This document shows positions 20,068-30,341 of a stretch of 64,000 bases of DNA, piece by piece. The notes beneath the pieces were generated by a model. That model was not told the DNA's origin. It ran no database searches and saw only the letters and a program-made list of their open reading frames with translations. The stretch is from the NCBI RefSeq assembly GCF_003114835.2, contig NZ_AP025028.1:2198001-2262000 (forward strand), given 5' to 3'. The position numbers and the translations under genes were made by a program. Every line of letters begins with the position of its first letter. Within the stretch, counting starts at the first letter, position 1. The DNA comes from Leptospira kobayashii (GTDB lineage Bacteria > Spirochaetota > Leptospiria > Leptospirales > Leptospiraceae).

Positions 20068-20586
20068 ATGATGGATTCACCTAACGAAGTTCGAGATATA
20101 TTCTTAAATCCCGGTGATTTTTATTTCGGGGGACCCGATCTAAGGCTGAGAACCCTACTCGGTTCTTGCGTTTCTATTGTACTTTGGCATCCTAAAAAAA
20201 AGATCGGAGGAATGAGTCATTACATTCTTCCTGGTAGAAACAATTCCGCTAATATGCAGATTTTAGAGGGTAAATACGGTGAAGAAGCTTTTCTCCTTTT
20301 TTTAAAAGAGATTAAACTCACCAAACTCCCTATTTCCGAATTTAAAGCTAAAATCTTCGGAGGTTCCGATATGTTTTCGAGAGAAGAGGAAGATCTGAAA
20401 CTAGAATCTAATTTCACAAATGCGAAACTAGTCGGACAGAAAAACATCAACTTCGCAAAACAAATATTATCTGATCATTCCATTTCCGTTATTTCTGAAA
20501 ATACAGGCGGCTCCAAAGCGAGAAAAATTTTTTTTACTGTCTGGGACGGAGAAGTTTGGCTTGAGACACCAGAAACTACCAAATGA
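20068..20586 (+). CDS. cheD: Chemoreceptor glutamine deamidase CheD
   Basis: A 172-residue CheD, which deamidates receptor Gln residues and may bind CheC or CheY-P. The catalytic Cys 34 lies in [12 protein letters not shown] and His 51 in [11 protein letters not shown]; the later KIFGGSDMF and [15 protein letters not shown] are family segments. It starts at the first of two ATG codons. Its end overlaps cheB by four bases (ATGA). No cheC or cheX is seen in this window. Confidence 0.94.
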   Translation: MMDSPNEVRDIFLNPGDFYFGGPDLRLRTLLGSCVSIVLWHPKKKIGGMSHYILPGRNNSANMQILEGKYGEEAFLLFLKEIKLTKLPISEFKAKIFGGSDMFSREEEDLKLESNFTNAKLVGQKNINFAKQILSDHSISVISENTGGSKARKIFFTVWDGEVWLETPETTK

Positions 20587-21638
20587 AAAAAATAAAAGTA
20601 TTTGTAATCGATGATTCTGCGGTAGTCCGCCAGGTATTAGGAGATTTGTTTACCAAAGATTCCGGCTTTGAATTTTTAGGCGCCGCAGTCGATCCTATAT
20701 TTGCCATGGACAAAATGGCAGCTAACTGGCCCGATGTGATCATTCTTGACATTGAGATGCCAAGAATGGATGGAATCAGTTTTTTAAAAAAAATTATGAA
20801 GGAACGCCCTACTCCCGTTGTCATCTGCTCTACTTTGACGGAAGAAGGTTCCGATATAGCTATGACAGCCCTCAGTTTGGGAGCGGCCGAAATCATTACC
20901 AAACCGAAGATCGGGTTGAAGGATTTTTTAAACGAATCTTCACTACTTCTGACGGATTCCGTACTTGCAGCCTCTCATATCGATCTCGGCAAGATGGCTC
21001 AATACAGCTTCAAAGAACCCGAGGCCACCAAACAAAAATTAGTTACCGATATTTCGCAACTAAAGGCGACTGAAAAAATCGTTGCGATAGGAACGTCGAC
21101 CGGAGGAACCATTGCTTTGGAAGAAGTTCTCGTCAAACTAACAAAGGATAAATGCCCCGGTATAGTAATCGTGCAACATATGCCCGAAAAATTTACCGAA
21201 GCATTTGCAAAAAGACTGAATTCCGTTTGTGAAATAGAAGTAAGAGAAGGTAAAGACGGGGATAGGATTCTACCCGGACTCGCCCTAATCGCTCCCGGAA
21301 ACAAACATATGCAGGTAAAGCGATCGGGAGCTCAGTATCATATAGAAGTAAGCGATGGCCCGTTAGTCAATAGACACAAACCGTCTGTTGACGTTCTATT
21401 TCGTTCCGTCGCTAAATATGTAGGTCAAAATGCAAAGGGAATCATCATGACCGGAATGGGTGACGACGGTGCACAGGGATTATTGGAGATGAAACAAGCA
21501 GGCGCCGTAACAGTTGCTCAGAACGAAGAAAGTTGTATTGTGTTTGGAATGCCGAAAGAAGCGATACGTCGCGGAGCAGCGGATAAAATCCTACCACTCC
21601 GTGACATTCATCGTTCGATCATCGATTTTTACAACTGA
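20583..21638 (+). CDS. cheB: Protein-glutamate methylesterase/deamidase CheB
   Basis: A 351-residue CheB with an N-terminal receiver domain ([13 protein letters not shown], phospho-Asp 56 in [11 protein letters not shown]) and a C-terminal methylesterase domain with catalytic Ser 172 in GTSTGGT, the His in VQHMPEKF and the Asp in [11 protein letters not shown]. It removes methyl groups from receptors and closes the adaptation loop with CheR, which is not in this window. It is the last gene of the run; its stop directly abuts the stop of the convergent biotin carboxylase gene with no spacer and no visible terminator. Confidence 0.96.
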   Translation: MKKIKVFVIDDSAVVRQVLGDLFTKDSGFEFLGAAVDPIFAMDKMAANWPDVIILDIEMPRMDGISFLKKIMKERPTPVVICSTLTEEGSDIAMTALSLGAAEIITKPKIGLKDFLNESSLLLTDSVLAASHIDLGKMAQYSFKEPEATKQKLVTDISQLKATEKIVAIGTSTGGTIALEEVLVKLTKDKCPGIVIVQHMPEKFTEAFAKRLNSVCEIEVREGKDGDRILPGLALIAPGNKHMQVKRSGAQYHIEVSDGPLVNRHKPSVDVLFRSVAKYVGQNAKGIIMTGMGDDGAQGLLEMKQAGAVTVAQNEESCIVFGMPKEAIRRGAADKILPLRDIHRSIIDFYN

Positions 21639-24395
21639 TTAGCTTGCAGCCAGTTCCGTTGTAATTTTAACTTTTCTGGAACGGATTTCTTCCGGAGATT
21701 CTTCTTTTAAAACTTCATCCGGTTTGATCTTGAAAATAGGCTGTGCCTTACTTACAATCTTACCGTCCGAATCTACCATTAGATTTTTAACTACGGTTCC
21801 ACTCACTGGCGCCAGAATCTTATTGAACATCTTCATGACTTCAATGATAAATAGAGGTTGGCCCGCTTGGAAGTGATCTCCTTCCGCAATCAGAGTCGGT
21901 AAATTCGGTGCTTCTTTGGAATAGAACATTCCTCCCATAGGAGCTACGATTTCGTCCCCACTCATCTTCGGAGGTGGGTTCAGGATCTTAATCAAAGGAT
22001 CTCTGGTTTCCGCCGTTTTGAATTCTTTAGGAACAATCGCTTCCAAAGAATCATCCATATCCAATCCGAAGAAATTCGCTTTTTTACCTACGTTTACAAG
22101 TAAAGCAAGTATCTCAAGTCCCGCCTGGAATCCTGCATGAGCCGCTTTCGAACCGGTCCATTCCGCATCGGAGATACGATCCGGTTTCGGATTTTTTCCC
22201 GATTCGAGTAAGGAAGATAACTCTTTCCAAGATACGATTCCAGTGCGAGTTCGGACTTCTGCATAAAACTCTTTTGCTTCGTTTAACAACGATTCATCAT
22301 GATCCCAGATTTTTTCCGAAGGAGGTTTGGAATCCGTATTTTCCAGGTTGAGATAGTAATACAGTTTTTCCAGTATCAATACCGGATTTTCCAGAAATAC
22401 TACCTTTGCTCCGCTACGATCCCATAATTTTCCGTCATAATGACCGATAAATCCGCCCAATAGATGAGGGTTTGAAAAGATTTTTTCCAAAGGTCGCAAA
22501 ACAAGCGTCATCTTTTTGGATAATACTTTTTTCAGCTCTGCGTCCGCTTTCTTCAACTTTTCAGTCCATAGATATTCCAAATCAAGATCGTTTAATACCG
22601 ACTGTAAAGAACCGATTCCTGCGAGATAGGCAATCATAAACGCAGTGGAAGGTTTGAACATCGCATCCTTTCCTAGAATCCATTCCGTAAGTCCGTAATG
22701 AACCAACAGGTTTGTTTCCAGATTTTGACCGCGAAGTTCCGTTTTGCGAAGGATATTGCTGAGTACTTCCAGGTTTTTTTTGCGCGTTTCACCATATGAC
22801 ACAAGTAATGCTACGTTGGAATCATAAGCACCGGCAAGATTGTAATGCACAAAGGAACCTGTATCCGGGTTACGCAGGCAAATCCCCTGGTCATCCCGAA
22901 TTTCACCTTCCAATGGAGGAGACCAACTTTGTATGATGCCGCCCGCATGAGGTTGTAAACTTCTGTTAGTTGCATTGATGCGAACTTCCGCGCCGGAAAC
23001 ATTACGAAGGACTCTTTCCGGTTTCGGAACTCTGATTCCATGAACGGATAATACCGCCATTGCTTCCACAAGGGAATCGATAAAGAAATATTCGTTCGGG
23101 TTTTGCGGATTTACAAATTTCAATTTGTAAACCATCTCGGTCACTCTGTGTTCCACTTGGATACGGGTGTTCACTTCCATAAAGAAGAAGTTATTTCCCT
23201 CTACGATACATTCGAAAGTGGAAACACTATTGAGTCGAATCGCCTTACCGAAAACTTCGGCTTGGTTTTCCATATCACGAAGTGTAAGTAGATCTTTCTC
23301 TAAGATGCCCGCTTTTTTAGGATTGGTTCCTTTGCATTCTTCCACTTCCTTTTGAAGAAGTTCCTGAGTTAAGGAGATTTCCAAAAGTTTTTGTTCGTGC
23401 ATTTGCAAAGAACAATCACGACCGCCCAAAGACAAAGACCATTCTCCGTTTCCGATGAGCTGGATCTCATTATGCCTTGTGTTTTCAATGTTCAATTCGA
23501 TGAGAAAGTTACGATTGGAACCGACTGCGGTCACTTTGGATTCGGCAAGGATTTCCATAACGGCAGAATCAATCTGCGACTTGTCGTTAATGACCCTTTG
23601 GCCTTTTCCACCACCGCCACCGATGTATTTGAAACGAACCCGTTTGCCGGGAAATTTTTTCCAAATTTCTTCCAATTGGATTTCGGATTCTTTTTGCAAA
23701 TCAGCGATCGAAGTAATATCGATTGTTTTTTCATAAGAAATTTGAAGCAGTAGCTCCGCATTGTCTTCCAAAGAAAGTTTATCGTTGTATTCGAAGCTGA
23801 GTCCGTTTTCTTTCGCTACCTTAAGTAATCCCTCTTTGGAATTTCCTGTTTTGCGAACCAAGGCAAGTGCAGTGATATTGTCCACACCGGGCGTCACGGA
23901 TACTTTCAAGGAACGAGCGAGTTTTTTCGCCTCATCCTTTGCCCCAGCTCCACGTGCCACATGAGAGCTAGGTCCCATAAACGTAAGACCCGCGTCTTCT
24001 ATCGCTTCGATGAATTCGGCGTCTTCCGCCATAAATCCGTAACCAGCAAAAAGATGAGTATAACCGTTTGTTTTGGCAATCTCGATGATTTGTTTGATAC
24101 GAGCTTCTTTTTCTTCTTTTCCTGCTCCCATATAATCGGGAACTCTATGAACGTTTTCAGGAAAACGGAAGTTTCTGAGTTCGGGAGCAAGTGCTTTCGG
24201 ATAAACGATGGAATCTTTTTCGGAAAGTAAAATACCGTATTCTCTGATCCCGATTGCATCAAACACATCCATGGTCTCTTTACGAACAGGACCGCGACAT
24301 ACGATCAGACATTTGATGGATTCAACGGAGAAAGAACGAATCCAAGATGAGTCGGATTCCTGGAACTTAATTCGATTTAAATTTTTATCGAGCAT
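21639..24395 (-). CDS. Biotin carboxylase / biotin carboxyl carrier fusion of an acyl-CoA carboxylase (divergent type)
   Basis: A 918-residue protein, the alpha subunit of an acetyl- or propionyl-CoA carboxylase. The N-terminal part is biotin carboxylase-like, but its motifs are altered: GYGFMAED (usually GYGFLSE), KYIGGGGGKGQR (usually K..AGGGGRGM), HNEIQLIGNG (usually HIEVQ), GGRDCSLQ, and EVNTRIQVEHRVTE (usually EMNTRLQVEHPVTE). An insert of about 80-100 residues sits between the A domain and the ATP-grasp glycine loop. A long middle region follows, then a C-terminal biotinyl domain with the biotin lysine in EVMKMFNKI. It follows the carboxyltransferase gene by 3 bp. The acyl-CoA substrate is not evident from sequence. 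Confidence 0.85.
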   Translation of the reverse strand: MLDKNLNRIKFQESDSSWIRSFSVESIKCLIVCRGPVRKETMDVFDAIGIREYGILLSEKDSIVYPKALAPELRNFRFPENVHRVPDYMGAGKEEKEARIKQIIEIAKTNGYTHLFAGYGFMAEDAEFIEAIEDAGLTFMGPSSHVARGAGAKDEAKKLARSLKVSVTPGVDNITALALVRKTGNSKEGLLKVAKENGLSFEYNDKLSLEDNAELLLQISYEKTIDITSIADLQKESEIQLEEIWKKFPGKRVRFKYIGGGGGKGQRVINDKSQIDSAVMEILAESKVTAVGSNRNFLIELNIENTRHNEIQLIGNGEWSLSLGGRDCSLQMHEQKLLEISLTQELLQKEVEECKGTNPKKAGILEKDLLTLRDMENQAEVFGKAIRLNSVSTFECIVEGNNFFFMEVNTRIQVEHRVTEMVYKLKFVNPQNPNEYFFIDSLVEAMAVLSVHGIRVPKPERVLRNVSGAEVRINATNRSLQPHAGGIIQSWSPPLEGEIRDDQGICLRNPDTGSFVHYNLAGAYDSNVALLVSYGETRKKNLEVLSNILRKTELRGQNLETNLLVHYGLTEWILGKDAMFKPSTAFMIAYLAGIGSLQSVLNDLDLEYLWTEKLKKADAELKKVLSKKMTLVLRPLEKIFSNPHLLGGFIGHYDGKLWDRSGAKVVFLENPVLILEKLYYYLNLENTDSKPPSEKIWDHDESLLNEAKEFYAEVRTRTGIVSWKELSSLLESGKNPKPDRISDAEWTGSKAAHAGFQAGLEILALLVNVGKKANFFGLDMDDSLEAIVPKEFKTAETRDPLIKILNPPPKMSGDEIVAPMGGMFYSKEAPNLPTLIAEGDHFQAGQPLFIIEVMKMFNKILAPVSGTVVKNLMVDSDGKIVSKAQPIFKIKPDEVLKEESPEEIRSRKVKITTELAAS

Positions 24396-24398
24396 GGA

Positions 24399-26051
24399 CT
24401 ATTCAAACTCCCTTTGAGGACCGCTGAGAGGAGCGGCAGTGTATTTAGACATCAAATAATTTAAGTTAGTTCCCAGAACCTTTCTGGTAAATCCAGGTAG
24501 GATGATGGAAGACACGGAGCCTAGAGACAATGCCTCTTTCGGATTCATCAATTCCTTTTCATACCTTTGACCTACTTCGAAAAGTTTTGCATCTCTCACA
24601 CTTGCGGCTTCCTTGTCGCTCATGCCTTTTTTAAGATTTGCCTGGAACTCTTTTTGAATGGTAGTGATTTCATCTTTGTAAACATATTCTTTCCCGGCAG
24701 GACCCATAACTGCAATTCTAGCGGTAGGAAGTGCGAAAACCAGAGATGCCCCCGTATAATAGGAGTTAAATGTTGCGTAAGCTCCACCGAATGCATTTCT
24801 AATGATAAGAGTCAAACGGGGAGTACGAAGATCGATGATGGAATCCAATAACTTTCTTCCTTCCAAAACGATTCCGTTTTGTTCCTGATCTTTTCCCGGT
24901 AGGAAACCTGTTGTATCTTCCACAAAAACCATAGGAATATTGTAAAGATTGCAAAATCTAACGAATCTCGTTCCTTTTCGGGAAGCTCCGATATCGATCT
25001 GTCCGGATGATACTGCGGAGTTGTTCGCAAGAAAACCTACCACATTGCCACCGATTCTACCGAATGCAGTGACTATGTTTCTCGCTCTTTGCGGCTGAAC
25101 TTCAAAAAACTCGCCATGGTCACAGATTTGTTGTAAATAGAGAGTGATATCGAAAGGAGTATTCATCCCGGTAGGACTATTGAAAGTTTTACGGAATAAA
25201 ATATCTTCTTCGTAAATGAACCTGTCCATAGGATCCGATGTAGGATAAAAAGGAGCATTGGAACGGTTGTTATCCGGTAGATAGGAAAGCAATCGGATCG
25301 CAGTGCGAAGAGAACCGAGTTCGTCTCCTGTGACAAGATCGACTACCCCGGACTGCCCGTGCACTTTCGGTCCGCCCAAATCATCTGCGGAAACATCTTC
25401 ACCTAATACCGACTTAACGACTCCGGGTCCTGTCAAACCGAAGAAAGTATTATCGCATTGGATCATAAACGATCCTTGGCGGGGAAGATACGCTCCTCCA
25501 CCTGCGTTGAATCCGAACATCAACATAATGGAAGGAACAACACCGCTGATTTTGCGAAGTGCGGTAAATGCTTCCGAGTATCCGTCAAGTCCACCCACTC
25601 CCGCAGGAACAAAGGCACCGGCGGAATCGTTCATACCGATCACAGGAATTCCGTGTTCTCCCGCCATGTGGATGAGCCTTGCCAACTTACTTCCGTTAGT
25701 TGCATCCATGGAACCGGCACGAAGCGTGAAGTCATGCCCGTAAACGGCAACATCCCTTCCACGTATTTTTAAGATTCCAGTAATGATGGAAGCGCCGTCC
25801 AAATTCGGGCCCCAGTTTTGGTACATGATATTCGGTTCCGAATCCGTGAGAACTTTGATCCTCTCCCAAACAGTCATTCTATTCTTGGAATGTTGGACTC
25901 GGATTCTATCCTCTCCACCACCTTCGAACGGTTTGGCGATCAGTTCTTTGCCTAATTTCAAGGCATCGTCATAAATCCCTCCCTTGGCTTCGGCCGGGGA
26001 GTTTTGTTTATTTTTGAATGGGTTGTCTAGGGAATACTGCTTGGTTTCCAT
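24399..26051 (-). CDS. Acyl-CoA carboxylase carboxyltransferase (beta) subunit
   Basis: A 550-residue carboxyltransferase of the PccB/MccB/AccD5 type, which moves CO2 from carboxybiotin to an acyl-CoA. It has the two crotonase-like halves: the first with [20 protein letters not shown] and [17 protein letters not shown], the second with [18 protein letters not shown] and [17 protein letters not shown] followed by [18 protein letters not shown]. The full family length is present. It is transcribed just before the biotin carboxylase fusion, so the two form a carboxylase pair. The segment [10 protein letters not shown] with nearby [10 protein letters not shown] resembles methylcrotonyl-CoA carboxylase, but substrate assignment by eye is unsafe. 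Confidence 0.9.
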   Translation of the reverse strand: METKQYSLDNPFKNKQNSPAEAKGGIYDDALKLGKELIAKPFEGGGEDRIRVQHSKNRMTVWERIKVLTDSEPNIMYQNWGPNLDGASIITGILKIRGRDVAVYGHDFTLRAGSMDATNGSKLARLIHMAGEHGIPVIGMNDSAGAFVPAGVGGLDGYSEAFTALRKISGVVPSIMLMFGFNAGGGAYLPRQGSFMIQCDNTFFGLTGPGVVKSVLGEDVSADDLGGPKVHGQSGVVDLVTGDELGSLRTAIRLLSYLPDNNRSNAPFYPTSDPMDRFIYEEDILFRKTFNSPTGMNTPFDITLYLQQICDHGEFFEVQPQRARNIVTAFGRIGGNVVGFLANNSAVSSGQIDIGASRKGTRFVRFCNLYNIPMVFVEDTTGFLPGKDQEQNGIVLEGRKLLDSIIDLRTPRLTLIIRNAFGGAYATFNSYYTGASLVFALPTARIAVMGPAGKEYVYKDEITTIQKEFQANLKKGMSDKEAASVRDAKLFEVGQRYEKELMNPKEALSLGSVSSIILPGFTRKVLGTNLNYLMSKYTAAPLSGPQREFE

Positions 26052-26098
26052 AAGGTTTTTTCCAATCTTTTGAATTATTTTGCTTAGAAAAGAGATTT

Positions 26099-26440
26099 TT
26101 ATGCGAGAGCGGAATTGATGTCGGGATAGATAGTAAAAAGTTGCTGCATCCCGACCACATCGAATACCTTTTCCACGGCAGGACGAAGTCCGCAGATGGA
26201 AATGGATATTTTTCGGTCTTGGCTGGTTCGTAAGGTAGTTACTAAAAGGCGTAAGCCTGCAGAAGATATAAAATTGACGTCACTGAGGTTGTAAATAATG
26301 GAATGAGTCGCTGTTCCCACAGTCGCCATTAAGTCCTTTTCAATTGTATGAGTGTTATGCACATCTAGATTGCCCAGGAGACGGATTACTAGTGTTTCTC
26401 CTACTCTCTCCGAATGAAGGATGATCTTTGCATCGCTCAT
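26099..26440 (-). CDS. STAS-domain anti-sigma-factor antagonist
   Basis: A 113-residue SpoIIAA/RsbV-type STAS domain. The core reads [20 protein letters not shown], and the phosphoacceptor loop is [16 protein letters not shown], with the canonical Ser-Ser-Ala-Gly. The start ATG overlaps the upstream phosphatase gene by four bases. Upstream are a phosphatase fused to a HATPase (potential switch kinase) and a coiled-coil protein, so the gene set supplies phosphatase, kinase and antagonist of one partner-switching pathway. No sigma factor is adjacent, so the output target is unknown. Confidence 0.92.
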   Translation of the reverse strand: MSDAKIILHSERVGETLVIRLLGNLDVHNTHTIEKDLMATVGTATHSIIYNLSDVNFISSAGLRLLVTTLRTSQDRKISISICGLRPAVEKVFDVVGMQQLFTIYPDINSALA

Positions 26441-29184
26441 GATATTTTTTTCTCCATATAGGTATAGTTTTTGGATTCTTTAAATTCGTAACTGACTTTA
26501 TCCATTAGTTTTTCCATAAGAAACACACCGAAACCACCCTTTCTTTCCCCTTTTAAATTGGCATCGATCGAAGGAGAAGGAACATTATCCCTCTGAAACG
26601 GTTTACCTTCATCAACCAGGGTAATTATGATCCGATCACCTAACATTTCTATCATACAATCGAAATACGGATTGGGAATATTTGTGTTTTTATAGCCGTG
26701 CATCACTATATTCGTCGCAGCTTCGTCCACCGAGACCAAAATATCATCAAACGCGAACGGTAAAGAAATTTTGTCCTGCAAAAGTTCGGATAAGTATTCG
26801 CGCATCTTTGGAATTTCAGAGGAAACTGCATTGAATCTTTTCACGAATGACTCCGGCTTTTGTTCTGGAAACTTCAAAATCATCACTGTAAAGTCATCAT
26901 ACTGCTCAGAGTTTCCTGAAAATTGGCGTATGATTTGGTAGATCTCTTCTATTATAACCTGAGAAGGTTTCTCTTTACGAGCAATTATCTCCCGGATCAG
27001 CTGATCCAATCCAAATTCTTCTTCGAATTGGTTCTTTTCCTCGATTGCCCCATCTGTATAAAGAACAAGCATATCCCCGGGTAAAATATCAATTTCCCCA
27101 CCGATATAATGACCGGCAGGCATAACACCCAAAGGAGCTCCCTTACCTTTTAACAGTTCGTAACTATGATCTTTTCTGATCCAAATCTGATCATTGTGTC
27201 CTGCAGAGGCAAACCGAATCTTATGCGTGGAGGAATCAAAACTGACAAAAAACAAAGTTACGAACATCCCGGACTGGGAGTCCTCGTAGATCAGTTTATT
27301 CGCTTCCGTGAGAAGCTCCGAAGGAGAAAGCGACGAAGTTCGGGAAAGTGTCCGGATGATCGAAGACGACATAGCCATAAAAATAGCTGCGGGAAGACTT
27401 TTTCCGGAAACGTCCGCCACTAAAAAAGAAAATTGTTCGGAACCGTAGGGATGGAAATCGAAGAAGTCACCTGACACTTCTTTTGCGGCAACGGACTTAA
27501 CCCCCAAGTCGAAATTAACCGATTGCAGAATGGAGTTGGGAAGAATATTGTTTTGAATTTTTCTCGTAATCTCGATTTCTTTTTCGATGGATTTTTTGGT
27601 TATGATTTCCTGATTCAAACGTAGGTTTTCATAGGCTTTCGCCAAAGGAGAAGAGATCGTTTTCAAGATACGAACGTCTGCTTCCCCGAAAAGTTCCTTT
27701 TTCCTTTTACCGCAGATATAGAGAGCCGCTTTCAACGAACTACCGCTAGGTGATACAGGTAAAACGACAAAATTGTCTTTTAAAACGAAGGATTCCAATC
27801 CGTTGAAACTTTCTTCCAACTCTTTGGAGACTGTTCCTGTAAAAAATTCCCTGTTTAGAATCGAATTTATGATCTGAGTGCTTTCGGATAAATCGTAAAA
27901 AGATTCGAAAACCATTCCGTTTTGTCTGGCATAAACCTGAATCAGATTTTGTTTCCCTTCATGCAATATGACCATTCCCGCATCATCCGCATTCAATTCT
28001 TTGGTTAGAATCGCAAGAGATCTGGACATAAGTCCCAATTCATCATGGGACTCAAGCACAGCCTGTCCGAGTTCGAAAATGGATTCCAAAGTACTGAGTT
28101 TTTGTTTGAGTTCTATGTTCGCGGTATTCAGGTTTTCCAGTAGGCTTGTCTTTTGAATCGCTACCGCACAAGCGGAAGAGAAAGACAAAAAGAAATCTAT
28201 ATCGTTTTGGCTGAAATTATTCCGATCAATGGTATTGATCGCTTCGATCACGCCGATCACTTCGTCACCTGCGATGAGAGGCGCCGCTAAAATATTTCTG
28301 GTAATGAAATTGGACGCTTTGTCCACATCACGAAACACTCTCGGATCATTTTGAGCGTCATTGATGATCATAGGTTGTTTTGTAATGGCAACCGTTCCCG
28401 CAATTCCTTGGCCGACGGGAACTTTCAGTTTGGAAATCTCTTCCTTTTTTTCTCCGGTTACCGTATTGAATAATAGAAATTCCTTTTTCTCATCCAAAAG
28501 AAGTAGAGAACTCGCTTCCGTTCTGAATACGGATTTTGCGGACTCCATCACCATTTCCAGAACCTTGTTTAGATCCAAGGAAGAGTTGATCAAAACGGAA
28601 ACCCGAATGATCTCTTCCAAAAAATACTCCAAACGGTTGTTATTATTATGAATATTCGAATTGTCTAATAAAAGTAGTATTGCGGTGTTTAAAGTGCTGA
28701 AGAATCGATTTTCACCTTCCGAGTAAACGGTGTCTTTGAATAATGCGGTAAGGTTGGAAGAGAAATAATTGATAAGATCGAGATCTTGCTCCGAAAAATG
28801 ATCGAAATGCCTGATGCCTTCCAGCAAAAGCACTCCCAAAGAAAGATCGCCTATCTCATCTCCCAGATAACAGGCAAGATACGATTCGGCCAGAGGAGGA
28901 GAATCTTTAGTAATATGGGAACCTTTTTTAAGAAGGAAACTTTTTTTGGATAAAAAAACATGTTTTGCAATTTTCCCGGCGGCCTGGGTGTCTTTTACAA
29001 GACCTACTCTGGATAAATTGCCTCTTTCGTTTTTTAGATAGAATGACCCGTGTTTTGCGGAGACAAGCCTTTTGGCTTGACTTAAGATGAAATGGTATAA
29101 ATCCGTAAGCTCGTGAGAGGAAGAAACGAAAAAACCTCCCTCTTTTGATCTTTGGACAACAGGAGGTAAAGAACTGGACACCAA
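26437..29184 (-). CDS. GAF-SpoIIE phosphatase-HATPase fusion protein
   Basis: A 915-residue cytosolic signalling protein. Order: a divergent GAF-like region (about 20-165), a good GAF (about 190-345, with VPVGQGIAGTVA and NILAAPLIAGDEVIGVIEA), another GAF-like region (about 370-520), a short helix with RKIQNNILP, then a PP2C/SpoIIE phosphatase (GDFFDF, FLVADVSGKSLPAAIFM, LVLYTDGAIEE). The last 130 residues are an RsbW/SpoIIAB-like HATPase (VDEAATNIVMHGYK, then GGFGVFLMEKLMDKV). The phosphatase and switch-kinase activities of a partner-switching pathway are thus in one chain. The start is TTG 29184 or GTG 29181. It overlaps the STAS gene. Confidence 0.9.
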   Translation of the reverse strand: MVSSSLPPVVQRSKEGGFFVSSSHELTDLYHFILSQAKRLVSAKHGSFYLKNERGNLSRVGLVKDTQAAGKIAKHVFLSKKSFLLKKGSHITKDSPPLAESYLACYLGDEIGDLSLGVLLLEGIRHFDHFSEQDLDLINYFSSNLTALFKDTVYSEGENRFFSTLNTAILLLLDNSNIHNNNNRLEYFLEEIIRVSVLINSSLDLNKVLEMVMESAKSVFRTEASSLLLLDEKKEFLLFNTVTGEKKEEISKLKVPVGQGIAGTVAITKQPMIINDAQNDPRVFRDVDKASNFITRNILAAPLIAGDEVIGVIEAINTIDRNNFSQNDIDFFLSFSSACAVAIQKTSLLENLNTANIELKQKLSTLESIFELGQAVLESHDELGLMSRSLAILTKELNADDAGMVILHEGKQNLIQVYARQNGMVFESFYDLSESTQIINSILNREFFTGTVSKELEESFNGLESFVLKDNFVVLPVSPSGSSLKAALYICGKRKKELFGEADVRILKTISSPLAKAYENLRLNQEIITKKSIEKEIEITRKIQNNILPNSILQSVNFDLGVKSVAAKEVSGDFFDFHPYGSEQFSFLVADVSGKSLPAAIFMAMSSSIIRTLSRTSSLSPSELLTEANKLIYEDSQSGMFVTLFFVSFDSSTHKIRFASAGHNDQIWIRKDHSYELLKGKGAPLGVMPAGHYIGGEIDILPGDMLVLYTDGAIEEKNQFEEEFGLDQLIREIIARKEKPSQVIIEEIYQIIRQFSGNSEQYDDFTVMILKFPEQKPESFVKRFNAVSSEIPKMREYLSELLQDKISLPFAFDDILVSVDEAATNIVMHGYKNTNIPNPYFDCMIEMLGDRIIITLVDEGKPFQRDNVPSPSIDANLKGERKGGFGVFLMEKLMDKVSYEFKESKNYTYMEKKIS

Positions 29185-29189
29185 TTTGA

Positions 29190-29501
29190 TTAGTCTTTGC
29201 CGAAGTTAAGAGATTCTTCCCGCAGTTTTTTGTTAGCGTCTTCCAGAGATTTAATTCTATCAAAAGCATGCAAGAGTTCATCTCTACTTAAGTTGGAAAC
29301 TATACTGCTTGCCTGAACCGTTTCTTTCGCTTCACGAAGTTCTCCTCGCGAGTATTCGCTAATCTGCTCATACATTCGAATGATTTCATCCGCGTTAGCT
29401 AACTCTTGTTCATTGAGGCGGAGAACTTTCTCATAGCCTTTGATGATATCAGACTGGATCTTCAGTTTTTTGTTAAGTTCGTCTATGATTTCTTGAGACA
29501 T
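29190..29501 (-). CDS. Small coiled-coil protein
   Basis: A 103-residue, highly charged, all-helical protein with heptad-like spacing of Leu and Ile almost from end to end (for example [19 protein letters not shown], then [14 protein letters not shown]). No signal peptide, membrane segment or known domain is seen. It lies 5 bp upstream of the GAF-SpoIIE-HATPase gene on the same strand, so it is probably the first gene of that operon and may help oligomerise or localise the phosphatase. Function is unknown. Confidence 0.75.
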   Translation of the reverse strand: MSQEIIDELNKKLKIQSDIIKGYEKVLRLNEQELANADEIIRMYEQISEYSRGELREAKETVQASSIVSNLSRDELLHAFDRIKSLEDANKKLREESLNFGKD

Positions 29502-29535
29502 GGACTAATGGTTCCTTCTTCCTCTGATTCTAAGA

Positions 29536-29562
29536 TTGACAAGCACGGAGACGCCCTTAAGT
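29536..29562 (+). promoter_or_regulatory. Possible promoter of tRNA-Ala
   Basis: TTGACA at 29536 matches the -35 consensus. A weak -10 candidate (TTAAGT, 29557-29562) follows after 15 bp and ends 11 bp before the tRNA. The -10 match is poor, so this is tentative. Confidence 0.35.
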
Positions 29563-29573
29563 CTGGACTGATC

Positions 29574-29649
<76 letters not shown>

Positions 29650-29771
29650 CGCTTCCCATTTTTTCCTTAAAAAGTTTCAGTTTTTCTTATGTTGTCAAAT
29701 TCTTTTTCCGGTTCGTACCCGCAGATCACTTGATCTCCTGGAGAGCTGTTGAAATCTCATCCTTATTAGGT

Positions 29772-30311
29772 ATGGCAGTTAGAAAAATTTTACGCATTGG
29801 CAATCCCTTACTTCGAAAATTAGCGGAAGATGTTCTGGAGTCCGAAGTGCAGACGAAGGATTTCAAAAAACTAATCCGGGATATGTTCGAGACAATGCGA
29901 TTTGCAGAAGGAGTGGGACTTGCCGCTCCGCAAATTGGAATTTTAAAAAAAATCGTAGTCGTTGGCCAAGAAGATGATAACCAGCGCTACAAAGGAACTC
30001 CGGAAGTTCCCAATCAAGTGATTATAAATCCCGAAATCACTCCCCTCGCTCCGGCAGGCGACGGTTTTTGGGAAGGTTGTCTTTCCGTTCCCGGAATGAG
30101 AGGATATGTAGAAAGACCCAGCAAAATCAACCTGAAATGGCGAGATGAAAATTTCGAACCTCATGAAGAAACGATCGAAGGTTACAGAGCGATCGTTATG
30201 CAGCATGAAATCGATCATTTATTCGGGGTTTTGTACGTGGATCGGCTCAAAAGTACCAAACTGTTCGGTTATAATGAAGACATTGATACCGAAGGGAAAA
30301 TTCTTGATTAA
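29772..30311 (+). CDS. def: Peptide deformylase
   Basis: A 179-residue metalloenzyme that removes the formyl group from nascent proteins. All three motifs are present: [18 protein letters not shown] with the metal Cys, and [12 protein letters not shown] with both metal His residues and the catalytic Glu. The start is ATG 29772 ([14 protein letters not shown]); a longer in-frame reading would run back through the tRNA-Ala gene and cannot be real. No fmt gene is adjacent. The RND transporter starts 30 bp downstream on the same strand and may share its transcript. Confidence 0.96.
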   Translation: MAVRKILRIGNPLLRKLAEDVLESEVQTKDFKKLIRDMFETMRFAEGVGLAAPQIGILKKIVVVGQEDDNQRYKGTPEVPNQVIINPEITPLAPAGDGFWEGCLSVPGMRGYVERPSKINLKWRDENFEPHEETIEGYRAIVMQHEIDHLFGVLYVDRLKSTKLFGYNEDIDTEGKILD

Positions 30312-30341
30312 TATTTAAAATCTAATACACTGGGGCCTAAC

